Below are positions 9,149-17,348 of a DNA stretch of 64,000 nt, piece after piece. The first letter of the stretch is position 1. Each line of letters opens with the position of its first letter. This DNA is from Dyadobacter fermentans (GTDB lineage Bacteria; Bacteroidota; Bacteroidia; Cytophagales; Spirosomataceae): assembly GCF_019924045.1 (NCBI RefSeq), contig NZ_JAHXBN010000026.1:27320-91319 (forward strand), read 5' to 3'. The notes beneath the pieces are model-generated. The model did no database searches and was not told the DNA's origin. It was given only the letters and a program-made list of their open reading frames with translations. A program made the translations under genes and the position numbers.

Positions 9149-10699
9149 TTACTCCCCCCGACTCCAACTCCTGAATATCTCCCTTTCCAAAGCACTTGCC
9201 GACGGTTTCTTCGTAATCTCAAACGTCCCGTAATGCTTCTCCGTAGTCACATCGATTTCCAGCCCTGCGTAGCCGAGGTACTTTTTATAGTCCGGCTCGG
9301 TGGTCGTATAGATGTAGCTGAATAGTTCGTCGAGCTTCGTTCCGGCCACGCTTTCGATGGTGGCGCGGAGTTCTGCTTCGGTGAAGCCCCGGTCTTTTTT
9401 AATGTAAAAATCCTGATACAATTTCCGCATTACATCGTCGAGCGAGCGCTTGTTCCTGGTTTCGTGCCGGATAGCGAGATCAAAAAGCAACCCCACAACC
9501 GGCCCTTTCTGATAGTAAGAAATGGTTTTGTTGACGGCATCGCCGGTACGGCCAAACGGGCCGTCGGACCACGTTTCGGCGCTGGCCTGCGCTAACGTTT
9601 GGAACAGACGACCAGGTTTCGTTTCTATATTAGTGATTTGCTTTTTGAAGAAATCAAGAAATTCCTGTTCGCCCATGAGCCCCGCCGCACGCATGATCAG
9701 CGGCTCGTAATAAACGGTCAGCCCCTCCGAGACCCACAGCATATTGGTTTTGCTGCCTTTGTCGTAATCGAACGGCCCGAGTTCGATGGGGCGGATGCGT
9801 TTGACATTGTAATGATGAAAATACTCGTGGGTGATGAAACCCAGCATTCCATTCCATCCGCGTGCATGGAGCTGGTCGCCGCTGAAACTGATCGTGGTCG
9901 AATTCAAATGCTCGATGCCACCCTGGCCGGGGCCAATGGCGATGAACGTGTAATGCTTGTAGGGAATATCGCCAATGAGCGCCGACGCCTTTTCGACGAT
10001 CGTCTGAATGTCCGACATCAGCTTGCCCCGGTCAAAATCTCCCAGCTTGTAGCCGATAAAACGGTGTGGAATGCCCTTGACTTTGAATATGGGAAGCTCT
10101 TCCAGATTACCCACAAGCAGCGGACTGTCATACAATATGTCAAAATCGGGCGCGACGTAAGTAAATAACTTTCCAGGCACCGGGTCCAGCCCGGTAGCAA
10201 CGCGGTTCCAGCTACCGAAGGGCTTGATCGTCACTTCCGACGGCGTTTTGAGTTTGCCTGCTTCATGCATAAACAAGCTAACGGGCGTGAGGTAGGCATG
10301 TTCCTCATCCAGGAAACTCGTTGCCACAAACTTGCGCGTCGTCTTCACATCGTACTCCACGTGCAGGTTGCGCACTCCTTTTGTCGCGATCACCCACCCG
10401 TTCTTGCCGGATCTCACCCATGGCAACACATGGCCATTACCGTCTTTTGCCACCAGCTTACCGACGTTCGAGGCGTAGTCCATCAGCTGATAGTAGCCGG
10501 GTTGCCAATCCGGCAGTTTGAGGCGCGTGCTATCGGCTTCACCGGCCTGCCAATCCATCGTGACATGGAAAGTGTGGTTGGAGGGCTCGGGCATGGAAAC
10601 CGTAAACCTGACCTGCACGGACTGTCGGGCAATGGCACCAGACACCAGGCAATGCGTCGCCAGCATACAAAGCCAGCGGTTTGTCTTTTTGAAATACAT
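9149..10699 (-). CDS. M61-family metallopeptidase (glycyl aminopeptidase-like)
   Basis: The 516-residue protein begins with a signal peptide (MYFKKTNRWLCMLATHCLVS), followed by the M61 N-terminal beta domain and then the gluzincin domain. The zinc motif HEYFHH places H291, E292 and H295, with a third ligand in the following WVSEGLTVYYE helix. The family cleaves N-terminal small residues, and secretion implies periplasmic peptide trimming. Many M61 proteins carry a C-terminal PDZ domain; this one stops soon after LGYAGLEID and lacks it. The ATG at 10699 was chosen over 10747 because the longer form would overlap the upstream gene and precede the signal peptide. It lies 23 bp after a DUF885 peptidase gene, so both are probably one transcript. 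Confidence 0.9.
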   Translation of the reverse strand: MYFKKTNRWLCMLATHCLVSGAIARQSVQVRFTVSMPEPSNHTFHVTMDWQAGEADSTRLKLPDWQPGYYQLMDYASNVGKLVAKDGNGHVLPWVRSGKNGWVIATKGVRNLHVEYDVKTTRKFVATSFLDEEHAYLTPVSLFMHEAGKLKTPSEVTIKPFGSWNRVATGLDPVPGKLFTYVAPDFDILYDSPLLVGNLEELPIFKVKGIPHRFIGYKLGDFDRGKLMSDIQTIVEKASALIGDIPYKHYTFIAIGPGQGGIEHLNSTTISFSGDQLHARGWNGMLGFITHEYFHHYNVKRIRPIELGPFDYDKGSKTNMLWVSEGLTVYYEPLIMRAAGLMGEQEFLDFFKKQITNIETKPGRLFQTLAQASAETWSDGPFGRTGDAVNKTISYYQKGPVVGLLFDLAIRHETRNKRSLDDVMRKLYQDFYIKKDRGFTEAELRATIESVAGTKLDELFSYIYTTTEPDYKKYLGYAGLEIDVTTEKHYGTFEITKKPSASALEREIFRSWSRGE

Positions 10700-10722
10700 G
10701 ATATAGGAGTGATTCAGGAAGA

Positions 10723-12516
10723 TTATTTGAACTGGTAAAACTTCCACTGGGTTTTGAAATCAGGTTTCAGCGACTGGTTGGTCAATGTGGCACGCACCAT
10801 CTCGATCGGCATGTTATTTTCCTTCATGACCGCGTCGTGAAATTGCCTGAACGTCATTTTACCGCTATCGACAAGTTCCTTTTTGAGGCTGAACAACTGC
10901 AATCCGCCAATGAGGTAAGCCACTTGATACAACGGACCATAATTCCCCTCAAATGAGCGCCTTACTTCCCCCTCCGCATTTGCACGCTCATGCCCCACGC
11001 GGTCGACGAGAAAGTCGATGCACTCCTGGGGCGTCCATTTGCCCAGGTGGTAATTCAGCGAGAAGATGATACGTGCGCAGCGGTGCATACGCCAGAAAAG
11101 CATCCCGATACGCTCCTCGGGTGTTTTCGCAAAACCTTTGTCATACAAAAGCAACTCCCAATACAATGCCCAACCCTCCGTCCAGAACGGCGTCCAGAAA
11201 TCGCTGCGGTAGGATTTGTAACGACTGTTCATATAATATTGCAAATGGTGGCCGGGAACGAGCTCGTGATGCACCGTAGAACGCGAGAAATAAGGATTGT
11301 TGCCGCGCATACTCATGAGCTTGTCGTCGTGCGCCATGGTGTTGGTCGGGTAGGAAATGATAATATCACGGCCACCCAGGAAAAACGGGTTCACCAATTG
11401 CCTTTCCGGCGTCATCATTTGCATTCCCCAGGTTTCATCAGCTATTTCAGGATAGTCGATGAGGTTGTTTTGAAGAATAAATTCCTTCGCATCATTGTAA
11501 AGTTTAAGGATCAGCTCGGGCTGGGTACCAGCCGGCACGTAGCTGTTTTTCACCTTTTCCTGCGCCTTCTTCCATTCATTTCCGAAACCCATTTCCGCGG
11601 ATGCTTTCAACAGCTCCTTATCACACCAGGCAAACTCCTTGTTGGCCAGCTCAATCAGCTCGTCGGGGGTGTAGCTGATCATCTCGGTCCCCAACTGGCG
11701 AATCAATTCCTCCCGGCCAATAGGAACACCCTTGATACCGCTGATGTCCTCCTTTTGCGTCGTATTCAGCTTTCCTTTGCTGCGGATCAGTTTCGAATAG
11801 GCCAGCAATGTGCTGTCCAGCGTTTTGTAAGGCTTTGGCACCCACCAGGTAAACAGCGGATCATAGCCATTGTAAAATTCAAATGTACTCTTCAACCGGG
11901 CTTGCAAACCATTCACCGCCTCCACGCCCATACGCGACAGCGGCATATCGATCGATTCCAGTTTTCTGAACGACTCCTCCGACTGCTTTACTTCTTTCTG
12001 CAAATCGTTCAGTTTCGCGGCTACGACTTGCCCATCCACAGTCGCACCGCGCCGACGGCCTCTCTCCAGTTCATAAATCCCGGAGGCAAACGGAATGTAC
12101 TTTTCAATTTGCCCATATTCCTTTTCCTCCTGGCCCAATGTTAGCAAATGGTCATCGATATTGCGTTTCAGCAGCAGGTAATCCACCTTGCCGTAAATGC
12201 TCATGCTGTTAAAATCCACCCTGGCCAGCTTTGCCAGGTAGTCATTGTCCACCTCCCATAGCCTCTTCCGCTGCTCCGGCGATGCCAGCGGCGAGCCGCC
12301 ACCCTGCTGCCCCCGCCCACCCGCAGGCATAGGCCCATAAAAATAATTCACCGCACGAATGTCCTGCGCATACTGGATCACCAAACCAGCCACCTCGCTG
12401 GTTTGTTCATATAGGTTAAATTTAGATTTGGAAGATTGTGCCGCTGCTCCGAAGGCGGCAAGCCAGCAAAAAAGAAAAACTGCCCAACGCGAGCGCGTTA
12501 CGTATTTATGCATCAT
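10723..12516 (-). CDS. DUF885-family secreted metallopeptidase-like protein
   Basis: The product is about 597 residues with a signal peptide (VFLFCWLAAFGAAAQ). Most of the chain is helical, as in DUF885. The diagnostic HHELVPGHHLQ motif gives H417, E418 and H423, the likely zinc site of this gluzincin-like family. A second conserved region (WTEGWALYWELLL) follows. Members are dipeptidase- or carboxypeptidase-like, but specificity is unknown here. ATGs at 12516 and 12513 are equivalent; the upstream ATG at 12549 is less likely because it would precede the signal peptide. It is first in a two-peptidase operon with the M61 gene, which suggests joint periplasmic peptide degradation. Confidence 0.88.
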   Translation of the reverse strand: MMHKYVTRSRWAVFLFCWLAAFGAAAQSSKSKFNLYEQTSEVAGLVIQYAQDIRAVNYFYGPMPAGGRGQQGGGSPLASPEQRKRLWEVDNDYLAKLARVDFNSMSIYGKVDYLLLKRNIDDHLLTLGQEEKEYGQIEKYIPFASGIYELERGRRRGATVDGQVVAAKLNDLQKEVKQSEESFRKLESIDMPLSRMGVEAVNGLQARLKSTFEFYNGYDPLFTWWVPKPYKTLDSTLLAYSKLIRSKGKLNTTQKEDISGIKGVPIGREELIRQLGTEMISYTPDELIELANKEFAWCDKELLKASAEMGFGNEWKKAQEKVKNSYVPAGTQPELILKLYNDAKEFILQNNLIDYPEIADETWGMQMMTPERQLVNPFFLGGRDIIISYPTNTMAHDDKLMSMRGNNPYFSRSTVHHELVPGHHLQYYMNSRYKSYRSDFWTPFWTEGWALYWELLLYDKGFAKTPEERIGMLFWRMHRCARIIFSLNYHLGKWTPQECIDFLVDRVGHERANAEGEVRRSFEGNYGPLYQVAYLIGGLQLFSLKKELVDSGKMTFRQFHDAVMKENNMPIEMVRATLTNQSLKPDFKTQWKFYQFK

Positions 12517-12632
12517 AGGATTCAGGGATATTAGGTTGGATTTCACCAAAAATAGCCCAAAATCTCTGCGAAAACGTACCGGGTTTTAATCATTTATTGA
12601 CCGATATTAGCAAAGTACGCGCCTGCGGCGAT

Positions 12633-12677
12633 GACCTTGGACGATCAACCGCCGACTAGGGAGGGCGGTCGAAGGTC
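12633..12677. repeat. Degenerate heptad-type inverted element at the 3' end of the VOC gene
   Basis: A left arm starting GACCTTGGACGATCAACCGCC (12633-12653) pairs imperfectly with GGCGGTCGAAGGTC (12664-12677). The GACC/GGTC words match the better preserved heptad elements elsewhere in the window. The TGA stop of the VOC gene lies inside the GGTGACC word. The hairpin could also terminate VOC transcription. Confidence 0.5.
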
Positions 12678-13272
12678 ACCCCATCAAATCTGCTACCGAC
12701 TGTCGGATTTCAGCCGCCCTGGCACGGTCGTATTCCGACTCCCCATCATCCATTTTGCGGATGGCCATGTCGAGAACCTTTAACGCGGCCGGGAAATCCT
12801 CTTTAAAATCGCGCAGGCGTAATGCGAGCGAGATCGCTTTCTGTAACGGCGTCAAGCTCGCCGGATCGGCGTCTTCGTATTCTACCTGATCCTTTTCACC
12901 AATCTGGATCACGATGACGGCATTTTCAGAAACATCGGTAATCGTGAAGCGGGACTGGCCGGGGCGTAATCTGGAGATCCTCGGTATGCCGGTGTTCGGC
13001 ACCTTGCCGAGCTTTGTTTTCAATGCCCGCGAGAAATCCGCATGCGTCTGTTCGACATTGTGCACCATCATCAAACAACCTGTATAACCCGCTTCTGCCC
13101 CTTTCACCCGTACAAAATGCAGCTGATGCCCATTTCGTTCGACGACCCCGTACTGGTAGGGCCTGTCTTGCCGGTAGGTAATCGCAAAACCGAGATTCTC
13201 CCAAAATGCAAGTGTTTCGCCAATGGCTTTGCAGGGCAATACAGGCACGGTTGTCCATTCTTTTTGTTCCAT
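12676..13272 (-). CDS. VOC-superfamily protein (glyoxalase/bleomycin-resistance fold)
   Basis: The 198-residue product has one VOC module near the N-terminus (TTVPVLPCKAIGETLAFWENLGF, then YQYGVVERNGHQLHF) and a second half that continues the bleomycin-resistance-like layout. It ends in a helical tail of about 55 residues. Proteins of this type bind small molecules or metal; the ligand here is unknown. The ATG at 13272 matches the family start, and the longer frame to 13359 would run into the divergent HxlR gene. The divergent arrangement with the HxlR regulator, 125 bp apart, suggests the regulator controls it. Confidence 0.82.
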   Translation of the reverse strand: MEQKEWTTVPVLPCKAIGETLAFWENLGFAITYRQDRPYQYGVVERNGHQLHFVRVKGAEAGYTGCLMMVHNVEQTHADFSRALKTKLGKVPNTGIPRISRLRPGQSRFTITDVSENAVIVIQIGEKDQVEYEDADPASLTPLQKAISLALRLRDFKEDFPAALKVLDMAIRKMDDGESEYDRARAAEIRQSVADLMG

Positions 13273-13397
13273 AAAACTGGCTTTTGGTTCAGCCGGCAAA
13301 CCTAGCGTATGGAATTTTAAAACTCCCTTTATATACTTTTTTGACGATAAAGGAGACACTTAGGAACCGTTCTCCGGCAATTCCTTTAATTTGGGCC

Positions 13398-13757
13398 ATG
13401 CAAGATTTCATCCATGACAAGCGGGTCTATTACAGCCCCATTGAATTCGCAATGTCATACATCGGCGGTACCTGGAAAATCCCGGTGATCCGTGCACTAT
13501 CCAACGGGCCGCTCCGCTACGGCGACCTAAAAAACGCGATCCCGCACATTACCGATAAAATGCTAAACACCCAGCTCCGCGACCTGGAAAGGAAAGGCAT
13601 GGTGACCCGCACTATTTTTCGCGAAAAACCACCAAGAGTTGAATATACGCTCACAGACCGCGCAATGCAGTCCATCCCGGCCATTGAGGCACTGGAAGCC
13701 TACGGCAGGGCGTTAATGGAGCTGGAGGCGGGAGGGATAACAGAGAGGCGTAGTTGA
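13398..13757 (+). CDS. HxlR-family winged-helix transcriptional regulator
   Basis: The 119-residue protein matches HxlR along its length: IGGTWKIPVIRALSNGPLRYGDL, the recognition region ITDKMLNTQLRDLERKGMVTR and the wing PPRVEYTLTDRA. HxlR members often carry a sensor cysteine just before the conserved Pro-Ile/Val-Glu near the N-terminus; here that position is Ser13 (YYSPIEF), so a thiol switch there is unlikely. The ATG at 13398 fits the family start; upstream codons run into the divergent promoter region. It probably controls the divergent VOC gene and itself. Its TGA stop coincides with the first GACC word of a heptad element. Confidence 0.9.
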   Translation: MQDFIHDKRVYYSPIEFAMSYIGGTWKIPVIRALSNGPLRYGDLKNAIPHITDKMLNTQLRDLERKGMVTRTIFREKPPRVEYTLTDRAMQSIPAIEALEAYGRALMELEAGGITERRS

Positions 13758-13837
13758 CCGCCGACGACTGACGGCCGACCGCCGACCATGGTCTATGGTC
13801 TATGGTCTATGGTCTATGGTCTATGGTCTATGGTCAC
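13755..13837. repeat. Heptad element A between HxlR and AraC genes
   Basis: The left part contains GACCGCC/GACGGCC-type words (13756-13788). The right part has six perfect GGTCTAT heptads (13790-13831) followed by GGTCACA. The words point inwards as GACCnnn ... GGTCnnn and could fold into a hairpin. It fills the whole space between two converging genes and supplies the stop codons of both. Confidence 0.85.
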
Positions 13838-14560
13838 AAGCTGATCCGCCCTGGAAAGTTCCGACCGAAAACGTGAAATAATCGCCTTAAGCGTCTCGCC
13901 GGTACCTTTGATCACCAGTTTGTTAAGGTTGTACTGCGACATATTCATCGCAGCGGCTATTTCCTGAATGGTAAGATGTTCGGTTTGCTCCAACATTGTA
14001 CGCACCTGGTTGAGTACGCGATCGGTTTCTTCACTGTATTGTGGGCTGGCTTCGGGGTGGTGCGTGTCGGGCAGGTTGCGTTTTACAAGATTGACCAGCA
14101 ATGCTGCCGAATTCGCCACGAGCTCGCGACTGCTATCCTGCAAATGCCCGAGTTCGGTTTCGATCAATCGCACGAGATGGGTAACTGCCAGCCGGTCGGT
14201 TTCGTTGCGAAGCTCCTTCTGGCGTAGGAAACTGGGCACCGAAAACAAGTCGCGCACGGCGCGGAACATGCCCGTGAAGCTGTTAAGAGGATCCGCCGCC
14301 CCGGCGATGCGGAACGGATCGAAGAAGATAGTAAGCAAATTGGTCCTGTAAAAGGACTTGAAATGAATTGGGTGGCCGGGGGAAAGGAGAAAGATCGCCT
14401 GCTCTTCGTAGTGCCACGAATCATCGTCGCAGGACAAAACGCCCTCCCCTTCCGTGACAAATGCAATACCAAACAAGCCGCCATAGCGGGATGACTGTTC
14501 GAGCTCGCGCGCTTCGCAGCTTACCAGGTTCAGAGTTTGATCGATATTGAGTTCTTTCAT
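13814..14560 (-). CDS. AraC-type regulator truncated in its DNA-binding domain
   Basis: The frame gives 248 residues from the ATG at 14560. An N-terminal cupin-like sensor region is followed by the first helix-turn-helix of an AraC domain (LTIQEIAAAMNMSQYNLNKLV at about 200-220). AraC domains carry two such motifs over roughly 100 residues; here the chain ends about 30 residues after the first and the second is absent. The last seven residues (VTIDHRP) and the TAG stop are read from the GGTCTAT heptads. I infer that the element replaced the 3' end of the gene, so DNA binding is probably impaired. It could still act by dimerisation, or be decaying. Confidence 0.75.
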   Translation of the reverse strand: MKELNIDQTLNLVSCEARELEQSSRYGGLFGIAFVTEGEGVLSCDDDSWHYEEQAIFLLSPGHPIHFKSFYRTNLLTIFFDPFRIAGAADPLNSFTGMFRAVRDLFSVPSFLRQKELRNETDRLAVTHLVRLIETELGHLQDSSRELVANSAALLVNLVKRNLPDTHHPEASPQYSEETDRVLNQVRTMLEQTEHLTIQEIAAAMNMSQYNLNKLVIKGTGETLKAIISRFRSELSRADQLVTIDHRP

Positions 14561-14794
14561 CACGTTGAAGAAGGGTTTAGGAATAGTCACCTCATCTCGT
14601 ATCTGCCTTTCGCGGCTTCCACGAAACACAGGGTTTAGGTTTATGGTCAACTTACTGTTGGTTTTCGCAAAAACACAGTCAGTAACCAAAGATGTTTACC
14701 AATAGCCAAACCAAAAAATCAAAGGTGCCCAATGCCGGATTTCCGAAGCTGAATGCCCGCTTTGGGAGGAAGAAAGGAGACCCGGTTACAACGG

Positions 14795-15568
14795 TTACTT
14801 ACCAAGCCATTGCTTGAAATCGGCCATACGATCGCCGCTGACGAACACCTCCTGCGCAGTCGCCGGGGTCAGTTCGAGCTTCAATCTGCCTGCCGAAACG
14901 GTGTAGATGGAGCGGATGCTGTTCAATGCGATGATGAGCGAGCGATTGATGCGAAAAAACTCCTTGGGGTCAAGCATTTGCGCCAGTTTATCGAGACTGT
15001 AATCCATCGCGAGGTGTTGCCCGTCGAACGTCCGGAGAAACGTCGCTTTCTGTTCGATGGTGAAATAGGCAATCTCGCTCGTGCGAATGCTGAACAGCTT
15101 AGGGCCGGCCGACGCGAGGAAACGCTCTTTGTACCCCTCTTCACTGCCCGATTGGTACATAGCCATCAATGCGGCAAAATCAGGCGTGGGAGTGGCCGCC
15201 GATTTGGCATGCAAGGCCACAAACTTGTCGATAGCCGCCGTCAGTTCCGCTTTATCGACAGGTTTTAGCAAATAATCTATCCCGTTGGCTTTAAATGCTT
15301 TAAGCGTGTATTCCGAATACGCGGTGGTGAAGATAATAGGGATCGTCAGTTTCAGTTCCTCGATGATCTTGAATGCAAGATCGTCTTCCAGATGCAAGTC
15401 CATGAAAATCAAATCGGGACGCAGGTTGGCGGCGTCGCTCAGCCACTGGATACTCTCTTTCACGGACGACAGTTTCCCCATCACGTTGATTTTGGGATCA
15501 TATTTCCAGACCAGGCTTTCCAGACGGCTGGCACTCAGCGACTCATCCTCTATAATAAGCACATTCAT
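14795..15568 (-). CDS. LytTR-family response regulator
   Basis: The 257-residue protein has a receiver domain at 1-120 with acidic residues E7/D8 and phosphoacceptor D57 (LIFMDLHLED), and the lysine loop GIDYLLKPVDKAEL. A LytTR DNA-binding domain covers about 155-255 (IRTSEIAYFTIEQKATFLRT, then FFRINRSLIIALNSI). It overlaps the upstream sensor kinase gene by 4 bp (15565-15568), so translation is coupled. The pair forms a LytS/LytR-type system; the targets are not evident. Confidence 0.94.
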   Translation of the reverse strand: MNVLIIEDESLSASRLESLVWKYDPKINVMGKLSSVKESIQWLSDAANLRPDLIFMDLHLEDDLAFKIIEELKLTIPIIFTTAYSEYTLKAFKANGIDYLLKPVDKAELTAAIDKFVALHAKSAATPTPDFAALMAMYQSGSEEGYKERFLASAGPKLFSIRTSEIAYFTIEQKATFLRTFDGQHLAMDYSLDKLAQMLDPKEFFRINRSLIIALNSIRSIYTVSAGRLKLELTPATAQEVFVSGDRMADFKQWLGK

Positions 15569-16665
15569 GAAAGCAGCGGCACTTTAACGGTAAAACAGCC
15601 GTCGGTCTTGTCGACCATCACCGGCTTATCGATCAGCAATTTATAGCGGTTTACAATATTCTGAAGGCCGAGCCGGGTGGACGACTCCGGCAGCTCGCGT
15701 ACTTGCAGCGGGTTGCTGATCACCAGGTAATCGTCTTCCACGCCAATGGTTATCAGCAGCGGATTGCTGGCCGACATCCGGTTGTGCTTCACCGCATTTT
15801 CCACGAGCAACTGTAATGTGAGCGGCACGATCGAGTATTTGTCCTTCTCCTGGCAGGAAATACGGATATCCAGGCTGAGCTTATTCTCAAACCGGATCAT
15901 GAGCAGGAACATATAAGTTTCCAGGAATTCGACTTCCGTGGCCAGTTTAATGGAATCGTAAACCGATTTTTCCAGAATATACCGGTAGGCCTTCGAAAGC
16001 TGGTTGATAAACTTGACGGAAAGCTCCTGGTTGGTTTCCACGAGCGTCGTAAGCACGCTGAAATTATTGAAAAGGAAATGCGGGCTCACCTGGTTTTTCA
16101 ATGCATTGAAATGGGCCGTCGCATTCTCCTTCTGCAACCGCTCCTCGTTGACCACCACTCTTTGCAGGCGCTCGTACACGCGCTTGTTGGCCGCGAGGTA
16201 ATATTCCGCCATCAGCGCCAGTACCGTAATGCTGGTATTGGCCCGCTGTTTCAGCACGGGTGTTTTGTTCAGCGTAATGGGCAGCACATCGAAGCTCCCT
16301 TTTTCAAAAACGGCCTCCATCCAGTGCCACAGGTAGCGGTACCAGTGATTGAATACCATTGCCAGGCCAATCGCCACCACCAGCATGATAGCCTGGTTCA
16401 CCACCCGGAAACGCTCGGGAAAGTCCTCTCCCAGGAAACGGGAGGTAATGTATTGCAGCCACTCAATGACATTGATCCACAGAATAAAAAAGGCAATGCT
16501 GAACAGCAGCTCCATCGTCCACAGCGGCAGGCGATGCCAGAATATGGGCATGTCGATCTGCAAAACGTTCATATAAATGCGTATTGGCACATATATGACC
16601 GCGAAGCCCAGACCAAGTTCCCATTTTTGGCGGTTGGTGAGACGGGATGTTATTCGGGGTTGCAT
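15565..16665 (-). CDS. LytS-type sensor histidine kinase (His_kinase family)
   Basis: The 366-residue membrane protein has about four N-terminal transmembrane segments (residues about 15-170), then a coiled linker. The short kinase core follows with phosphoacceptor H196 in NQVSPHFLFNN, and an ATP-binding N-box is seen near VPLTLQLLVENAVKHN. There is no extracytoplasmic sensor domain, so sensing probably occurs in the membrane. It is first in an operon with the LytTR regulator. A TAATTTTG -7 box lies 22 bp before the start. Confidence 0.94.
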   Translation of the reverse strand: MQPRITSRLTNRQKWELGLGFAVIYVPIRIYMNVLQIDMPIFWHRLPLWTMELLFSIAFFILWINVIEWLQYITSRFLGEDFPERFRVVNQAIMLVVAIGLAMVFNHWYRYLWHWMEAVFEKGSFDVLPITLNKTPVLKQRANTSITVLALMAEYYLAANKRVYERLQRVVVNEERLQKENATAHFNALKNQVSPHFLFNNFSVLTTLVETNQELSVKFINQLSKAYRYILEKSVYDSIKLATEVEFLETYMFLLMIRFENKLSLDIRISCQEKDKYSIVPLTLQLLVENAVKHNRMSASNPLLITIGVEDDYLVISNPLQVRELPESSTRLGLQNIVNRYKLLIDKPVMVDKTDGCFTVKVPLLS

Positions 16666-16687
16666 TTACTTTTTGTATTCAGAACAT

Positions 16688-16695
16688 CAAAATTA
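16688..16695 (-). promoter_or_regulatory. -7 box (TAATTTTG) before the LytS-type kinase
   Basis: On the minus strand TAATTTTG fits TAnnTTTG and ends 22 bp before the kinase ATG. I do not see a good -33 element, so this is tentative. Confidence 0.35.
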
Positions 16696-16754
16696 ATAAA
16701 GTAGCATTAACTGTGATCTACTATTTTTCTGATGAGCCCCGTGCAAAGCAAAAA

Positions 16755-16789
16755 GCGGGTGGCCCGATCCCACTGACCGGGCCACCCGC
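16755..16789 (-). terminator. Intrinsic terminator of the SRPBCC gene
   Basis: GCGGGTGGCCCG (16755-16766) pairs perfectly with CGGGCCACCCGC (16778-16789). On the minus strand the stem is followed by TTTTTGC. It lies 23 bp after the SRPBCC stop codon. Confidence 0.85.
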
Positions 16790-16812
16790 CTATGACTCAC
16801 GTTAATGATCAA

Positions 16813-17232
16813 TTATTGCTCGGCATACTTCTTGAAATTATCCAGGATCGCCTGCCAGCCAGCCTGCTGGAATTCGACAGGATGCGTGTTTTCAGGATCG
16901 AATGTTTCCACCACTTTGGTGCCGTCGCCATCCTGTTCGAATAGGACTGTCACTTTACGGCCGTCGCCCAAAGTGTAAGCCAGGTAACGGTTTTCCTCCA
17001 CTTCGGTATAAGTACCACCGAAATCGAAGCTGAAACTACCGTCTTTCGCAGCCATGGTGGTTTTGATGCTGCCGCCTACACGCACGTCGTTTTCAGAAAA
17101 AGGGGCATGCCAGTCGTCGGATGCGAAACACCATTGGGTAATGTGCTCCGGTGCATTCCATTTATTCCAGACGTCCGCTACCGGCGCATTGACATTCGCT
17201 TGTACAGTTACAGGTTGTGTTGTCGCTTCCAT
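16813..17232 (-). CDS. SRPBCC/AHSA1-family START-like protein
   Basis: The 139-residue protein shows the AHSA1 pattern: VNAPVADVWNKWNAPEHITQW at the N-terminus, the central KDGSFSFDFGGTYTEVE region, and a C-terminal helix after GWQAILDNFKKYAEQ. The fold forms a hydrophobic pocket; members range from ligand binders to co-chaperone-like proteins, and no catalytic role can be assigned. It is a single-gene unit with its own terminator. A second member of the family lies at 59397, where it is paired with an ArsR regulator. Confidence 0.9.
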   Translation of the reverse strand: MEATTQPVTVQANVNAPVADVWNKWNAPEHITQWCFASDDWHAPFSENDVRVGGSIKTTMAAKDGSFSFDFGGTYTEVEENRYLAYTLGDGRKVTVLFEQDGDGTKVVETFDPENTHPVEFQQAGWQAILDNFKKYAEQ

Positions 17233-17313
17233 TTCTTTGTGTTTTTTAGTGATGATTTGATGTTACAAAGTTGCCGGGTTTCCGGGAAACGGAGCGATGC
17301 CTGTTGCGACAAA

Positions 17314-17340
17314 AAGCGGGTGCGTTTGCGACACCCGCTT
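17314..17340 (-). terminator. Intrinsic terminator of the LLM oxidoreductase gene
   Basis: AAGCGGGTG (17314-17322) pairs with CACCCGCTT (17332-17340), followed on the minus strand by a run of T. It lies 8 bp after the stop of the luciferase-like gene. Confidence 0.8.
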
Positions 17341-17348
17341 CAAAAACG

